Of a stretch of DNA of 64,000 nt, positions 26,529 to 34,117 are shown in pieces. Every line of letters begins with the position of its first letter. The first letter of the stretch is position 1. Origin of the DNA: JANQQN01 sp964519665. GTDB lineage: Bacteria > Myxococcota > Kuafuiibacteriia > Kuafuiibacteriales > Kuafuiibacteriaceae. The notes under the pieces are model-generated. The model did no database searches, was not told where the DNA came from, and saw only the letters and a list, made by a program, of their open reading frames with translations. The translations under genes were made by a program, and so were the position numbers. The stretch is taken from the NCBI GenBank assembly GCA_964519665.1, contig CAZFIV010000006.1, positions 78,667 through 142,666 of the forward strand. The letters are read 5' to 3'.

Positions 26529-26921
26529 TCAGGACAAGCGCCGCATGAGCTTCGAGACGGCCCGGACCATGCCGCGATCGGTCAGAAGGCGCTGCGCTTC
26601 GGGTATGCTGACGATGCGCCGCTGCCGGTCTTCGCGTTCGGGCCAGCGTTGCGCGAGTTCGTCGACTTGCATCGGGTACAGCCGCACCGCCAGCAGGCGC
26701 TGACTCCGCTGAATGGTCACTTGAATCGGGCGCTGGGGACGGAACGTGCCCTGCACGCCCGCTTCTTCCCAAGCTTCGAGCCGCGCCATATCGCGCCGAG
26801 ACCACCCCGTCTTCTTGCGCCCTTTAGGCAAAACCCACCGGTCGCCGTCTCGACTCGTGACCACGACGATACAGAGCTCGTCCGCGTCGTACAGATAGGG
26901 CAACACGCCAACCCGAGTCAT
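26529..26921 (-). CDS. Nudix hydrolase (DIPP/polyphosphate-type candidate)
   Basis: About 130 residues from ATG 26921, 32 bp after the ParA stop. Core: TRVGVLPYLYDADELCIVVV, WVLPKGRKKTG and a Nudix box GWSRRDMARLEAWEEAGV. The metal-binding E..EE part of the box is kept (LEAWEEAG), but the usual Arg before the first Glu is replaced by Leu. The WVLPKG opening is the style of small Nudix enzymes that hydrolyse diphosphoinositol polyphosphates, diadenosine polyphosphates or polyphosphate. Fourth gene of an RHH-CHAD-ParA-Nudix operon, which favours a polyphosphate-related substrate (inference). Confidence 0.82.
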   Translation of the reverse strand: MTRVGVLPYLYDADELCIVVVTSRDGDRWVLPKGRKKTGWSRRDMARLEAWEEAGVQGTFRPQRPIQVTIQRSQRLLAVRLYPMQVDELAQRWPEREDRQRRIVSIPEAQRLLTDRGMVRAVSKLMRRLS

Positions 26922-26953
26922 AACGCCGCTCGGGGCACGCTCTACCTCGAGAC

Positions 26954-27700
26954 TCAGGCTGCGCCAAGCTCTTGTAGAACCTCCGTACACAAAGCGCGAC
27001 AGGCCTTGGCGGCTTCTCGAGTTGGCGCATAGGCAAACACCGGCTCGCGGCGCTCGGCCATCCGCTCGATGTCTGTGCTCTGGGGCACGACCACCCTCAA
27101 GAATCGCTCCGCTTCGCGCAGTCGCAACATCGTCTGCTTGTGAATTCGGCTCCGCGGCTGCGCCATCGAAAAGAAGGGGCGCAGCTTCTCCCGCGGCAGC
27201 CCGTGATCCGAGAAAAAGCCCAGCAGTTGATTCCACGTGCGCTCGGAGAGCGGCGTCGGAATGACCGGAACCAAGATGAGGTCGGCCGCGTCGAAGAGAT
27301 TCTCGGACAGCAGGGTGATGTTGGGCGGCGCGTCGAGCACCACGAGATCGTAGTCGTCTTTCGCCGCCTTGAGCGCTCGCTTCAGCCGGGTTCGACTCCT
27401 CTTCATCCCGTTGAGCAAGACGTCGAGATGACGATACGAAAGGTGCGCCGGCAGCAGATCGAGGCCCTCGTGGTCGGAGGCCCGAATGCCCTCGAGGAAC
27501 TCCGCTCCGCCCTTGAGCAAGCGCTTGACCTTCTGGCCCTTCTTGGGCCGAACCCTGAAGTAAAAGGAGCTTGCGCCCTGCGGGTCGAGGTCGACCAACA
27601 AGGTTCGATGGCCCGCTTGCGCCGCCGCCCAGGCGAGATTGGCTGCGGTGGTGGTCTTACCGACCCCACCCTTGATGCTGTACGTCGCCACGGTCTTCAT
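26954..27700 (-). CDS. ParA/MinD-family ATPase
   Basis: 248 residues from ATG 27700 with AAGGAA upstream. It has the deviant Walker A KGGVGKTT with signature Lys10, which marks dimerising ParA/Soj/McdA ATPases, LVDLDPQ (switch I region) and LVVLDAPPN (Walker B, D123). Basic residues cluster at SRTRLKR and SRIHKQ, consistent with nonspecific nucleoid binding. The start overlaps the CHAD stop (ATGA), so expression is coupled to the CHAD protein. It is not next to parB or an origin, and the only small DNA-binding candidate is the RHH protein of this operon. This context suggests an orphan ParA that positions a cellular cargo rather than the chromosome. Confidence 0.93.
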   Translation of the reverse strand: MKTVATYSIKGGVGKTTTAANLAWAAAQAGHRTLLVDLDPQGASSFYFRVRPKKGQKVKRLLKGGAEFLEGIRASDHEGLDLLPAHLSYRHLDVLLNGMKRSRTRLKRALKAAKDDYDLVVLDAPPNITLLSENLFDAADLILVPVIPTPLSERTWNQLLGFFSDHGLPREKLRPFFSMAQPRSRIHKQTMLRLREAERFLRVVVPQSTDIERMAERREPVFAYAPTREAAKACRALCTEVLQELGAA

Positions 27701-29259
27701 GCGATTTCCTTCTTCGGCGACTTGGCCTTGCCCCACGCGGGGCCACGGCGGTGAGCGTCGTCGAAGGCGGCGAACGCCGCCTCGACTTCCACCCGCAAGG
27801 CCGTCTGCTCGGCCGCCAAGGCCCCGATGAGCGCCCCGATGCTCAGCACCGTCGCTTTGCCCACCTTGGCTCGATTCATCACCCAGTGATGCAATTCTTC
27901 TTGCTGCACGCTACGGTCGTTGAACCGGCCGAGAACGTCCTGAAGCCGCTTCAGGGCCTTCGTGACCGGGGACAACCGCGCCTCCGAGTACAGGTGGCGG
28001 AAGAACTCCAGCAGGTACCGCAGCTTCTTGCACTCGATCCGCAGGGCGTGAACCGCCTCATCGGGCGTGTCCGGGCCGATCGCGCGCCCTCGCTTGAGGA
28101 CCTTCGTCAGCTGACGCGAGACGCGCTTGTCGATGAGTTTGCGTATCGACTGTTCGGCCCGGGGCCCTGCCGGTGCGGTCGCGATGCGCTCCGCGAGAAT
28201 CGTCATCGTCTTCCGGTAGCCCGCTCCTGCCAATACCTTGGCCACACTCGCATGAACCTCGGACCGACGCGCTCGCAGGTCGTCGAACAGGTGCGTCAAG
28301 CCCGGCTGCAGCCTCGACGGGACCCGCTGCGTTTGGGAAAACTCTTCCATGAGGTGAACGTCGAGGTCTCGCAGCTCGTTGGTCCGCTGCGCGGCGACCC
28401 GCAGCTGCTCCTTCAGCTTCGCCGTGGCTTCCGGCTCGAAGACGCCATCGGTCAGAGCCACGACACTTCGAGCCTTCCTCAAGAGCACCCGATAGTCGTG
28501 CACGAACTCGGTGTCGATATCGTCGACGATGCCCTCTTCGGTCTGTCGGCCGAGGCCGACCAGGGTGCTGAGCATCTCGACCACCACCGGGTGACTCGAC
28601 GCCGAACCTTCGAAGGTGAACGCCGGCTTGTTCGTCCAAACACGAGGCTGGATGCCCGCGGTTTCGAGGGCAATCGCGATCGGGTGCCGCTCGCTGATCA
28701 GATCGGGGGGAAGCGCCTTTCGGACGGACCGCACTTCATCTTCGTACCCCCGCAACGTCATGAGCGCGACCGTGCGCAGATCGTCGGCCCATGACTGCTC
28801 GAGCAGTCGGGCCACCACCTTGTCGTCTTCGTTCAAGATGTCCAGTTGCCGCTGCCGAACCGTGACCGATGCCACCGGCAACAGGGCGCGTCGACCCAAC
28901 AGCGGCCGGACCAGCTTCGCCAACGGGCCGGCGGGCAAGTCACGGGCGAACCGCGGCGGCTCGGCCAAAGGGAGGGACGCGATCGCGGCTCCCGGAGCGC
29001 GCGCGTCGAAAACCCGAAGCGATAACCCGTCGCCGACCATCAGTCGCCCCGAGTGCCACAGGCTCCAGGTCCAGGAATCGTAGAGCGTCAACGTACCGTC
29101 CACCGACGACCGAGCGTGCAGCGACAGCCCGGCCGGTGCTTCGAGCATGAAATCGGTCGTGGGCACCGGTTCGACGTCGGTCTCATTCGACGGGTCCGGC
29201 GGCCGAGGCGGCAGTACCCAACAGCCACCAGCGGGCAGCTGAATGTGTTCCCACGTCAT
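27697..29259 (-). CDS. CHAD domain protein with degenerate CYTH-like N-terminus
   Basis: 520 residues. The C-terminal half (about 225-505) is a CHAD domain: helical, with conserved His/Arg/Lys in VHDYRVLLRKAR, LRDLDVHL, VHALRIECKKLRYLLEFFRHLY and LQDVLGRFNDRSVQQEELHHW. CHAD domains bind polyphosphate, and in Ralstonia CHAD proteins sit on polyphosphate granules. The N-terminal half (about 30-200) has the order of a CYTH/triphosphate tunnel domain (TLYDSWTWSLWHSGRLM, SLRVFDA, VTVRQRQLDI, LMTLRGYEDEV), but the catalytic ExExK motif is missing, so it is probably a non-catalytic remnant. Start overlaps the RHH stop and stop overlaps the ParA start. Confidence 0.9.
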   Translation of the reverse strand: MTWEHIQLPAGGCWVLPPRPPDPSNETDVEPVPTTDFMLEAPAGLSLHARSSVDGTLTLYDSWTWSLWHSGRLMVGDGLSLRVFDARAPGAAIASLPLAEPPRFARDLPAGPLAKLVRPLLGRRALLPVASVTVRQRQLDILNEDDKVVARLLEQSWADDLRTVALMTLRGYEDEVRSVRKALPPDLISERHPIAIALETAGIQPRVWTNKPAFTFEGSASSHPVVVEMLSTLVGLGRQTEEGIVDDIDTEFVHDYRVLLRKARSVVALTDGVFEPEATAKLKEQLRVAAQRTNELRDLDVHLMEEFSQTQRVPSRLQPGLTHLFDDLRARRSEVHASVAKVLAGAGYRKTMTILAERIATAPAGPRAEQSIRKLIDKRVSRQLTKVLKRGRAIGPDTPDEAVHALRIECKKLRYLLEFFRHLYSEARLSPVTKALKRLQDVLGRFNDRSVQQEELHHWVMNRAKVGKATVLSIGALIGALAAEQTALRVEVEAAFAAFDDAHRRGPAWGKAKSPKKEIA

Positions 29260-29420
29260 CCGCGGTCCTCCTTTTGTGCCTGCAGATAGGCCTCGATGAG
29301 GCGTTCGACGAGCTTCTGGATGCTGGTGTCTTCCTCGATCGCTCGCAGCTTGAGCGCTTTCAGCGTCTTGGCTCGCAGGCGGAGCGAAGTGTTCTTACGC
29401 TTGTCTTTCTTGTCGGCCAT
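29256..29420 (-). CDS. Ribbon-helix-helix DNA-binding protein (54 aa)
   Basis: 54 codons, ATG 29420, stop overlapping the CHAD start by 3 bp. Layout: a basic N-terminal tail (ADKKDKRKN), a short beta strand (TSLRLRAKT) and two helices (LKALKLRAIEEDTSIQKL and VERLIEAYLQAQK), the classic RHH/CopG/ParG pattern. RHH dimers insert the strand into the major groove and bind repeated palindromes; such a palindrome lies 75 bp upstream. Small RHH proteins (ParG, omega) serve as both autorepressor and centromere-binding partner of ParA on plasmids, so this may be the ParA partner here. The first gene of the operon. Confidence 0.75.
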   Translation of the reverse strand: MADKKDKRKNTSLRLRAKTLKALKLRAIEEDTSIQKLVERLIEAYLQAQKEDRG

Positions 29421-29494
29421 GCCTTGCGCCCAATAGACGACCCGAAGCGGTCCGGGGCACCTCCATGCCTGCCGGACAGAACCAGGCCATCAGT

Positions 29495-29520
29495 ATGACG
29501 TCGTGACGTCACGACGTCAT
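29495..29520. promoter_or_regulatory. 26-bp perfect palindrome, candidate RHH operator/centromere-like site
   Basis: A 26-bp sequence identical to its own reverse complement, made of three overlapping GACGTC-containing half-sites (at the left end, the centre and the right end). It lies 75 bp upstream of the RHH start codon in a short intergenic region. Symmetry and spacing suit two or more RHH dimers binding side by side. Most likely autoregulation of the RHH-CHAD-ParA-Nudix operon. Confidence 0.7.
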
Positions 29521-29733
29521 TTGGTCGTCTGATCGTGGTAGACCCATCCGACGCGGCCGTCAAGAACATGTGTCATTAAAGTGGCGCCCATATGGCAGGC
29601 AGCGCGACCTGATCTTTGATGCTGTGCGCGGTATTGAAGCGAATTTGGACCGGGCGGAACCTCCTCGGCTCTGCTCTTTGGTCGCAAAAAGCACAAGGAG
29701 ATAGCGAGAACCGGGACGTCTCGGGGCCCGACC

Positions 29734-29776
29734 GCCTTGGAGGGCCTTGGAGGGCCTTGGAGGGCCTTGGAGGGCT
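29734..29776. repeat. Four tandem 10-bp repeats (CCTTGGAGGG)
   Basis: Four head-to-tail copies, the last with a one-base change, 15 bp beyond the stop codon of the 73-residue gene. Between 29521 and 29733 I see no credible gene. Confidence 0.85.
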
Positions 29777-29791
29777 TCGGAGGAGCGTGGA

Positions 29792-30013
29792 TTAAACGGG
29801 CTCGGATCGCGTCTTGGACGGCGCGGCGGGCGCGTCTTCGTCTTCAGCCAGCGAGATCTCCGGTGCGTCGTCGGCCAAGTGCGCGAATGCACGAGCCAAA
29901 CGCCGGCGCCGCTCGTCTTCCTCGCGGTCGAACGCCTCGGGAGTGAGATCGGTCTCCTCGAGCCCTTCGACCACGGACTGTTCAAACTTTCGGGTGCGCG
30001 TATTCGAAGACAC
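29792..30013 (-). CDS. Small acidic protein (73 aa), overlaps zeta-like kinase gene
   Basis: 73 residues from GTG 30013, preceded by a near-perfect AAAGGAGG at 6 nt, which decides the start even though it lies inside the end of the upstream gene (32-bp overlap in another frame). Contains a charged EEDERRRRLARAFAHLADD helix and a disordered acidic C-terminus. No recognised family. The strong ribosome site and overlap suggest tight coupling to the kinase, so it may be its partner, regulator or antitoxin. This is inference. Confidence 0.65.
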   Translation of the reverse strand: MSSNTRTRKFEQSVVEGLEETDLTPEAFDREEDERRRRLARAFAHLADDAPEISLAEDEDAPAAPSKTRSEPV

Positions 30014-31559
30014 TGCGATCCTCCTTTAGGCTATCGAAGATGGCCTTGCGTTCCTGAAGGAGCCGAGGGTCCTGCATTCGCTGTTCGAGCGGCCGGATCA
30101 CGTGCTCCATCATGTATTCGTTCTTTTGGAAGGCCTTCGTCACCCAATCGGGGACCCGGCCCGTCTGGTCGAGCACATCGGTGATGTCCTTGATTCGACC
30201 GTAAGTTTCTTGCAGGCCCATCGGCGGGGGCGGCCTTCCTTCGTACAGCTTGGGCCAGGCGTTGTTGTCGATCAACACCACGTCGTGGCCCCGCTCTCGC
30301 AAGCCGTCGGCGGCGGTGATCATGTTTTCGACGCCCGTCGAATGAGAATGGGAAAAGGCGGTCTCGGACACGGTTCGGCCCTCTTCGAAAGAGCGGTTGA
30401 GCGCCCTTAGCCAGGCGGCCACCGGATCGGTGACTACGCCCACCAGCCGCATCTCGTTGCCGTGTTCAGCCGCCAGCGCTTCGACGGTGTCGATAAAAGT
30501 CTGGCTGGATTCGCCATCCGGATCGAACACCACCGCCGCGTCGCTGTCGTCGAAGTTGGCCTTCTTGGCCGCAAAGCCTTTGCCCGCCGCGACCCCGCCC
30601 GCCATGACGACCAGCGGGCCGTCGGTCTCCCGCAGCACGAGCTCGAGAGCGATCCGCGCGATCGCGGTCGCCGATGGATGTAGCGCGGTATTGAATACGG
30701 CCGGACCGATCTTGGTTGCGTCGGCCCCGTCGTATACAGAGTTCCCGAGGTTCACGCGGGTGCCGTTGAAGTGCGGCGACATCAGCTTGATCTCGTCGGT
30801 CTCGATCTTGAGCGGCACATGAACGGTGGCCAGCAGGCTCTCGGCGGCCTCCTTGAGGCTGGCTCCCTCTCGGATGCGGGTCGAAAAGGCCTGCAGAAGC
30901 TTGGCCCGACTGCCCGCCTTGAGACCGGACGTCTGGTCGAGCGCCCGTTCGGCGGCGACGATGAGCGCTTCCGGCTGACTGCGGTCAACGCCTTTGAGTT
31001 CCTTCGAGAGTTCCTCTTTGATCGCGGCTTGGGTTCGAGCCCGCAGCCGCTTTTGATTGACTTTCGCCTGGGTCAGATAGGCTTCAGCCAGGGCCACCGG
31101 GTCTTTCTTGACCATCGCCCGAAACGTTCGCTCGGCCTGCCGAACCGACGGCGACAGATTGGGCAGCGGCTGGACGTGGCGAGCCGCCTCGACCGCACCT
31201 TCGAAAGTGGGCGCCCACGGCGTCGAGACCGGCGTGAATCGGGTCAGGCCCTGGATGGTTCGGTCCTGAAGATCAGGTTGCCAATGCACCTCGACCTCGG
31301 CCGAAGGCGACGCCAGCCCTTTGACCTTGGCCTGCATGACGCCCGGCCCCTCGGTGCGAACCGCCACCGAAACGGCCAAGGACGCGTCCGGCGCCCGAAC
31401 CCGTTGACCCGTCAGGCCATCGCCCTCATCCAGCTGGGTCGGGCCCCCTTTCGAGGTTTGGCGGCCTCTATCGGGAGCCGGGGCATCCGAGATATGGGGT
31501 CGGCCCCGTCCCTCCTGGACCGGCCGCCCCCTGCCTACATTGACACTGATGTCCTTCAT
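29982..31559 (-). CDS. Zeta-toxin-like P-loop kinase with long N-terminal extension
   Basis: About 525 residues from ATG 31559 (start uncertain; GTG or TTG starts lie up to 39 bp upstream, and no strong ribosome site is seen). The C-terminal about 230 residues resemble zeta-toxin/AAA kinases: LVVMAGGVAAGKGF (Walker A), VVFDPDGESSQT, a VGVVTDPVAAWLRALNRSFEEGRTV segment with the characteristic Arg, and a VLIDNNAW strand. Zeta enzymes phosphorylate UDP-GlcNAc or other small molecules. The N-terminal about 290 residues are helical and charged and not recognised. No epsilon-type antitoxin upstream. The downstream overlapping 73-residue gene is the obvious partner. Toxin activity is not shown by the sequence. 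Confidence 0.6.
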   Translation of the reverse strand: MKDISVNVGRGRPVQEGRGRPHISDAPAPDRGRQTSKGGPTQLDEGDGLTGQRVRAPDASLAVSVAVRTEGPGVMQAKVKGLASPSAEVEVHWQPDLQDRTIQGLTRFTPVSTPWAPTFEGAVEAARHVQPLPNLSPSVRQAERTFRAMVKKDPVALAEAYLTQAKVNQKRLRARTQAAIKEELSKELKGVDRSQPEALIVAAERALDQTSGLKAGSRAKLLQAFSTRIREGASLKEAAESLLATVHVPLKIETDEIKLMSPHFNGTRVNLGNSVYDGADATKIGPAVFNTALHPSATAIARIALELVLRETDGPLVVMAGGVAAGKGFAAKKANFDDSDAAVVFDPDGESSQTFIDTVEALAAEHGNEMRLVGVVTDPVAAWLRALNRSFEEGRTVSETAFSHSHSTGVENMITAADGLRERGHDVVLIDNNAWPKLYEGRPPPPMGLQETYGRIKDITDVLDQTGRVPDWVTKAFQKNEYMMEHVIRPLEQRMQDPRLLQERKAIFDSLKEDRSVFEYAHPKV

Positions 31560-31690
31560 CGTCACGCATATGATTACATAAGGAGGGCGTCCCGCCAAGG
31601 GACGAACCCGAGAAGACGAATGAAAGTCGGAGGCGAGGGTCGACCGGGCTCGCCGGGGCCCGGTCGGGCTTCACGCTTCGCCCGTCAGGC

Positions 31691-32038
31691 TCAGGCTTGC
31701 TGAGCGGGTTCGCCGTTCCCCTCTTGTTCGGTCGGCTTGTTGCTCGCGACGAAAGGCAGGTTCTTCCACAGGTTTTCGGTCTGGCGCTTCGCGGACGCTT
31801 CGAAGGCCGAGAACTGAACCCCGAGGTCGGCCCGCAGGTCCTTCCAAACGTCAAACAACGCGGCGCGGGTGTTGGCTTGAACCTTTGATGCTTCCTTGAA
31901 CTGCTCGGTCAGCACTTCTCGGGTGCGACGGATGTAGATGCGAGCCTCGAAGGCCGGACGTTGGTCGGTGGTCTCGTTGCCTTCGACCTCGGCCGGGTTG
32001 ACGGGGGTTTCAACGGTTGCGTGCTCGTTCGTTTCCAT
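31691..32038 (-). CDS. Small helical protein of unknown function (115 aa)
   Basis: ATG 32038 with GAGGG at 6 nt upstream. Disordered acidic N-terminus (about 30 residues), a central 60-residue amphipathic/coiled-coil region (RRTREVLTEQFKEASKVQ ... SAFEASAKRQTENLW) and a Pro/Gln/Glu-rich tail. No family recognised. The layout (amphipathic helix between disordered ends) is like granule-coating phasin-type proteins, but sequence similarity is not evident. It lies 131 bp upstream of the kinase gene on the same strand. Confidence 0.6.
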   Translation of the reverse strand: METNEHATVETPVNPAEVEGNETTDQRPAFEARIYIRRTREVLTEQFKEASKVQANTRAALFDVWKDLRADLGVQFSAFEASAKRQTENLWKNLPFVASNKPTEQEGNGEPAQQA

Positions 32039-32094
32039 GTCTGTCCCTCAATACTGCGCAGGTGGTTTGTCGCTGCGCGTCATGCTGATATTGA

Positions 32095-32109
32095 TAACGC
32101 AACGCGTTA
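32095..32109. promoter_or_regulatory. Small inverted repeat in divergent promoter region
   Basis: TAACGC-aac-GCGTTA lies between the divergent 115-residue protein gene and HMG-CoA reductase gene, within an AT-richer patch (GATATTGATAACG). Possible operator; no regulator assigned. Confidence 0.3.
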
Positions 32110-32180
32110 GCCCGTCAAGCCGAATCAGGAAAAAAAGTAAGGGTTGGTCCAGAGCGGCTCGACCACGTAGGCGTCGAACG

Positions 32181-33356
32181 ATGTCCACGCCCGGCCGACC
32201 CCGAATCCCGCGAGCCCCCGACGACGACTACACCCGCGAAGCCGCCGAACGTCGCCGAGCATTCGTGACCGATCACACCGGGGCTCGTCTCGACCACGTC
32301 GGGCACTTCTCGATCGACCCCGCGACGTTGCCCGGCAACATCGAGAACTTCGTTGGGGTCGCTCAAGTGCCTATCGGGCTCGCCGGGCCGCTCGTGATTC
32401 ACGGAGAGCATGCCCGGGGGTCCTTCTTCGTCCCGATGGCCACCACCGAAGGAACCCTGGTGGCGAGCTACAACCGGGGCATGCGAGTGCTGACCGAAAG
32501 CGGGGGCGCCCGGGTGACCATCGTGAAGACCTCAATGCAACGGGCGCCGGTCTTTCTGTTCGACAGCGCCCGCGAAGCGCACGACTTCGGACGATGGCTA
32601 GAAGAGCACTTCGAAGCCATCAAGGCGGCGGCCGAAGCGACCACTCGGGTCGGCAAACTCGAAGATATCCAGCAGTTCGCCGTGGGCCCCCTCCTGTACA
32701 CGCGGTTCAATTTCACGACCGGCGACGCCGCCGGCCAGAACATGGTCAGCAAGGCCACTCTGGCCGCGTGTGAGTGGATCAACGGCCAACGCCCGGTTCG
32801 CTTCTTGTTGTCGGGCAGTATCGACACCGACAAGAAGCACTCGGCGATCAACGCCCTGCTCACCCGAGGGCGAAAGGTCATCGCCGAGGCCGTCATCCCC
32901 AACGATGTCCTCGTGGCTCGGCTCGGGGTGTCCGCAGCCACGCTGTACGAAGCCCGTATCATCCACCTCGTGGGCGGACATATGGCCGGCTCGACTTACG
33001 TCGGTGCCCACTCCGCCAACGGCTTGACCGCGGTGTTCATCGCGACCGGCCAAGACGTCGCCAATGTCACCGAGTCGCACGCGGGCATCGCGTTTACGAA
33101 GGTGCTCGAAAACGGCGACTACTATTGGTCGATCACTTTGCCCGCCCTCATCGTGGGCACCTACGGAGGAGGGACCGGGCTCGCAACCCAGCGCGAGGGT
33201 CTCGAGATGCTCGGCTGTTACGGAACCGGGGGCGCCGACAAGTTGGCCGAGATCTGCGCGGCGGTGGTGCTGGCAGGCGACATCTCGCTGACGGGGGCAC
33301 TGGTGAACGGCGACTGGGTCAGCAGCCACGAGCAGTTCGGTCGCAACCGGCCGTAG
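32181..33356 (+). CDS. HMG-CoA reductase (class I-like)
   Basis: About 391 residues from ATG 32181. It reduces HMG-CoA to mevalonate with two NAD(P)H, the committed step of the mevalonate isoprenoid route. Diagnostic motifs: ENFVGVAQVPIGLAGPL, PMATTEGTLVAS with catalytic Glu, GDAAGQNMVSKAT, SIDTDKKHSAIN with catalytic Lys, GTYGGGTGLATQREGLEMLG and the C-terminal VSSHEQFGRNRP with the general-acid His. The motif set is that of class I (archaeal/eukaryotic) enzymes without a membrane anchor. No other mevalonate-pathway gene lies in the window. Confidence 0.95.
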   Translation: MSTPGRPRIPRAPDDDYTREAAERRRAFVTDHTGARLDHVGHFSIDPATLPGNIENFVGVAQVPIGLAGPLVIHGEHARGSFFVPMATTEGTLVASYNRGMRVLTESGGARVTIVKTSMQRAPVFLFDSAREAHDFGRWLEEHFEAIKAAAEATTRVGKLEDIQQFAVGPLLYTRFNFTTGDAAGQNMVSKATLAACEWINGQRPVRFLLSGSIDTDKKHSAINALLTRGRKVIAEAVIPNDVLVARLGVSAATLYEARIIHLVGGHMAGSTYVGAHSANGLTAVFIATGQDVANVTESHAGIAFTKVLENGDYYWSITLPALIVGTYGGGTGLATQREGLEMLGCYGTGGADKLAEICAAVVLAGDISLTGALVNGDWVSSHEQFGRNRP

Positions 33357-33382
33357 GGCTCGCGGCTCGACCGGCGTCGAGA

Positions 33383-34117
33383 CTACGCCTGCTCGCGGAA
33401 CTTGATCGAACAGCCGAGCGCCTTCGTGACCGGCTTGGGGACCGCTTCGCCGGCGGCCACCGCCCGCAAAGCATCTTCCAGATAGCGCTGTTCCACCTTC
33501 GAGGCGTCCCGATAGTTGTCGTCGATCGCACCGTAGTACACGAGCTTATCGTCGGCGTCGAACAGGAAGACCTCGGGGGTCTTCGAGGCGCCGTAAGCTC
33601 GAGCGATATCCGAAGTCGCGTCGACGGCGTACGGGAACTTGAGCCCGAGCTTGGCCGAGCGCGCCTTCATCTCTTCGAAGCTGTCTTCGGCGTAGGCCTG
33701 CGGGTCGTTCGCGTTGATGGCCACGACGCCGAAGCCCATCTCGATCGCTTTATTGCCGGCCTTCGCGAAGCGCGGTTCCCAAGCTTTCACGTACGGGCAG
33801 TGGTTGCAGGTGAAGATCACCAGCGTCCCTTTGGCGCCCTTCAAACCCTTGATCGAGACGGTCCCGCCGTCGACGGCGGTCATTTCGTTGTCGCCCATGG
33901 TGACCGGCGAGCCGATCGGCAGGGGCGAAGTCCGCGCCTCGACTTTGGTCGCGGCCGCCGATACCTCGGCCGCCGCGGGGCGGCTGGCCACGTCGGCGGC
34001 CGGACCCGCGGGACCACTGGCCGGTTGAGAGACCGCCGGCCCATCGGAGCGACCGGTTTGGCTGCAGGCGATCGTGGCCGCAACCATGAAACCTAGAGAA
34101 CCTCGAAATCGTAGCAT
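33383..34117 (-). CDS. Redoxin/AhpC-TSA-family thioredoxin-fold lipoprotein
   Basis: 244 residues from ATG 34117. Signal with lipobox TIA-C, an Ala/Pro/Ser-rich linker (about res 20-60), then a thioredoxin fold with IFTCNHCPYVKAWEP; here the CxxC is CNHC. Typical of the thioredoxin-family peroxiredoxin-like proteins with VAINANDP, FPYAVDATSDIARAYGASKTPEVFLFD. The start shares a base with the stop of the TlpA-like gene, so both thiol proteins are coexpressed and likely work in periplasmic disulfide chemistry. Confidence 0.88.
   Translation of the reverse strand: MLRFRGSLGFMVAATIACSQTGRSDGPAVSQPASGPAGPAADVASRPAAAEVSAAATKVEARTSPLPIGSPVTMGDNEMTAVDGGTVSIKGLKGAKGTLVIFTCNHCPYVKAWEPRFAKAGNKAIEMGFGVVAINANDPQAYAEDSFEEMKARSAKLGLKFPYAVDATSDIARAYGASKTPEVFLFDADDKLVYYGAIDDNYRDASKVEQRYLEDALRAVAAGEAVPKPVTKALGCSIKFREQA

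Noticed and set aside
29560..29791. Possible transposase remnant between the 73-residue gene and the palindrome
   Set aside because: Short protein-like stretches appear on the minus strand, but no recognisable transposase motif or terminal repeats.
33360..34100. Plus-strand extension of the HMG-CoA reductase region and the antisense of the redoxin gene
   Set aside because: The minus-strand redoxin has a lipobox, CxxC motif and coupled start; the plus-strand frame has shadow composition.
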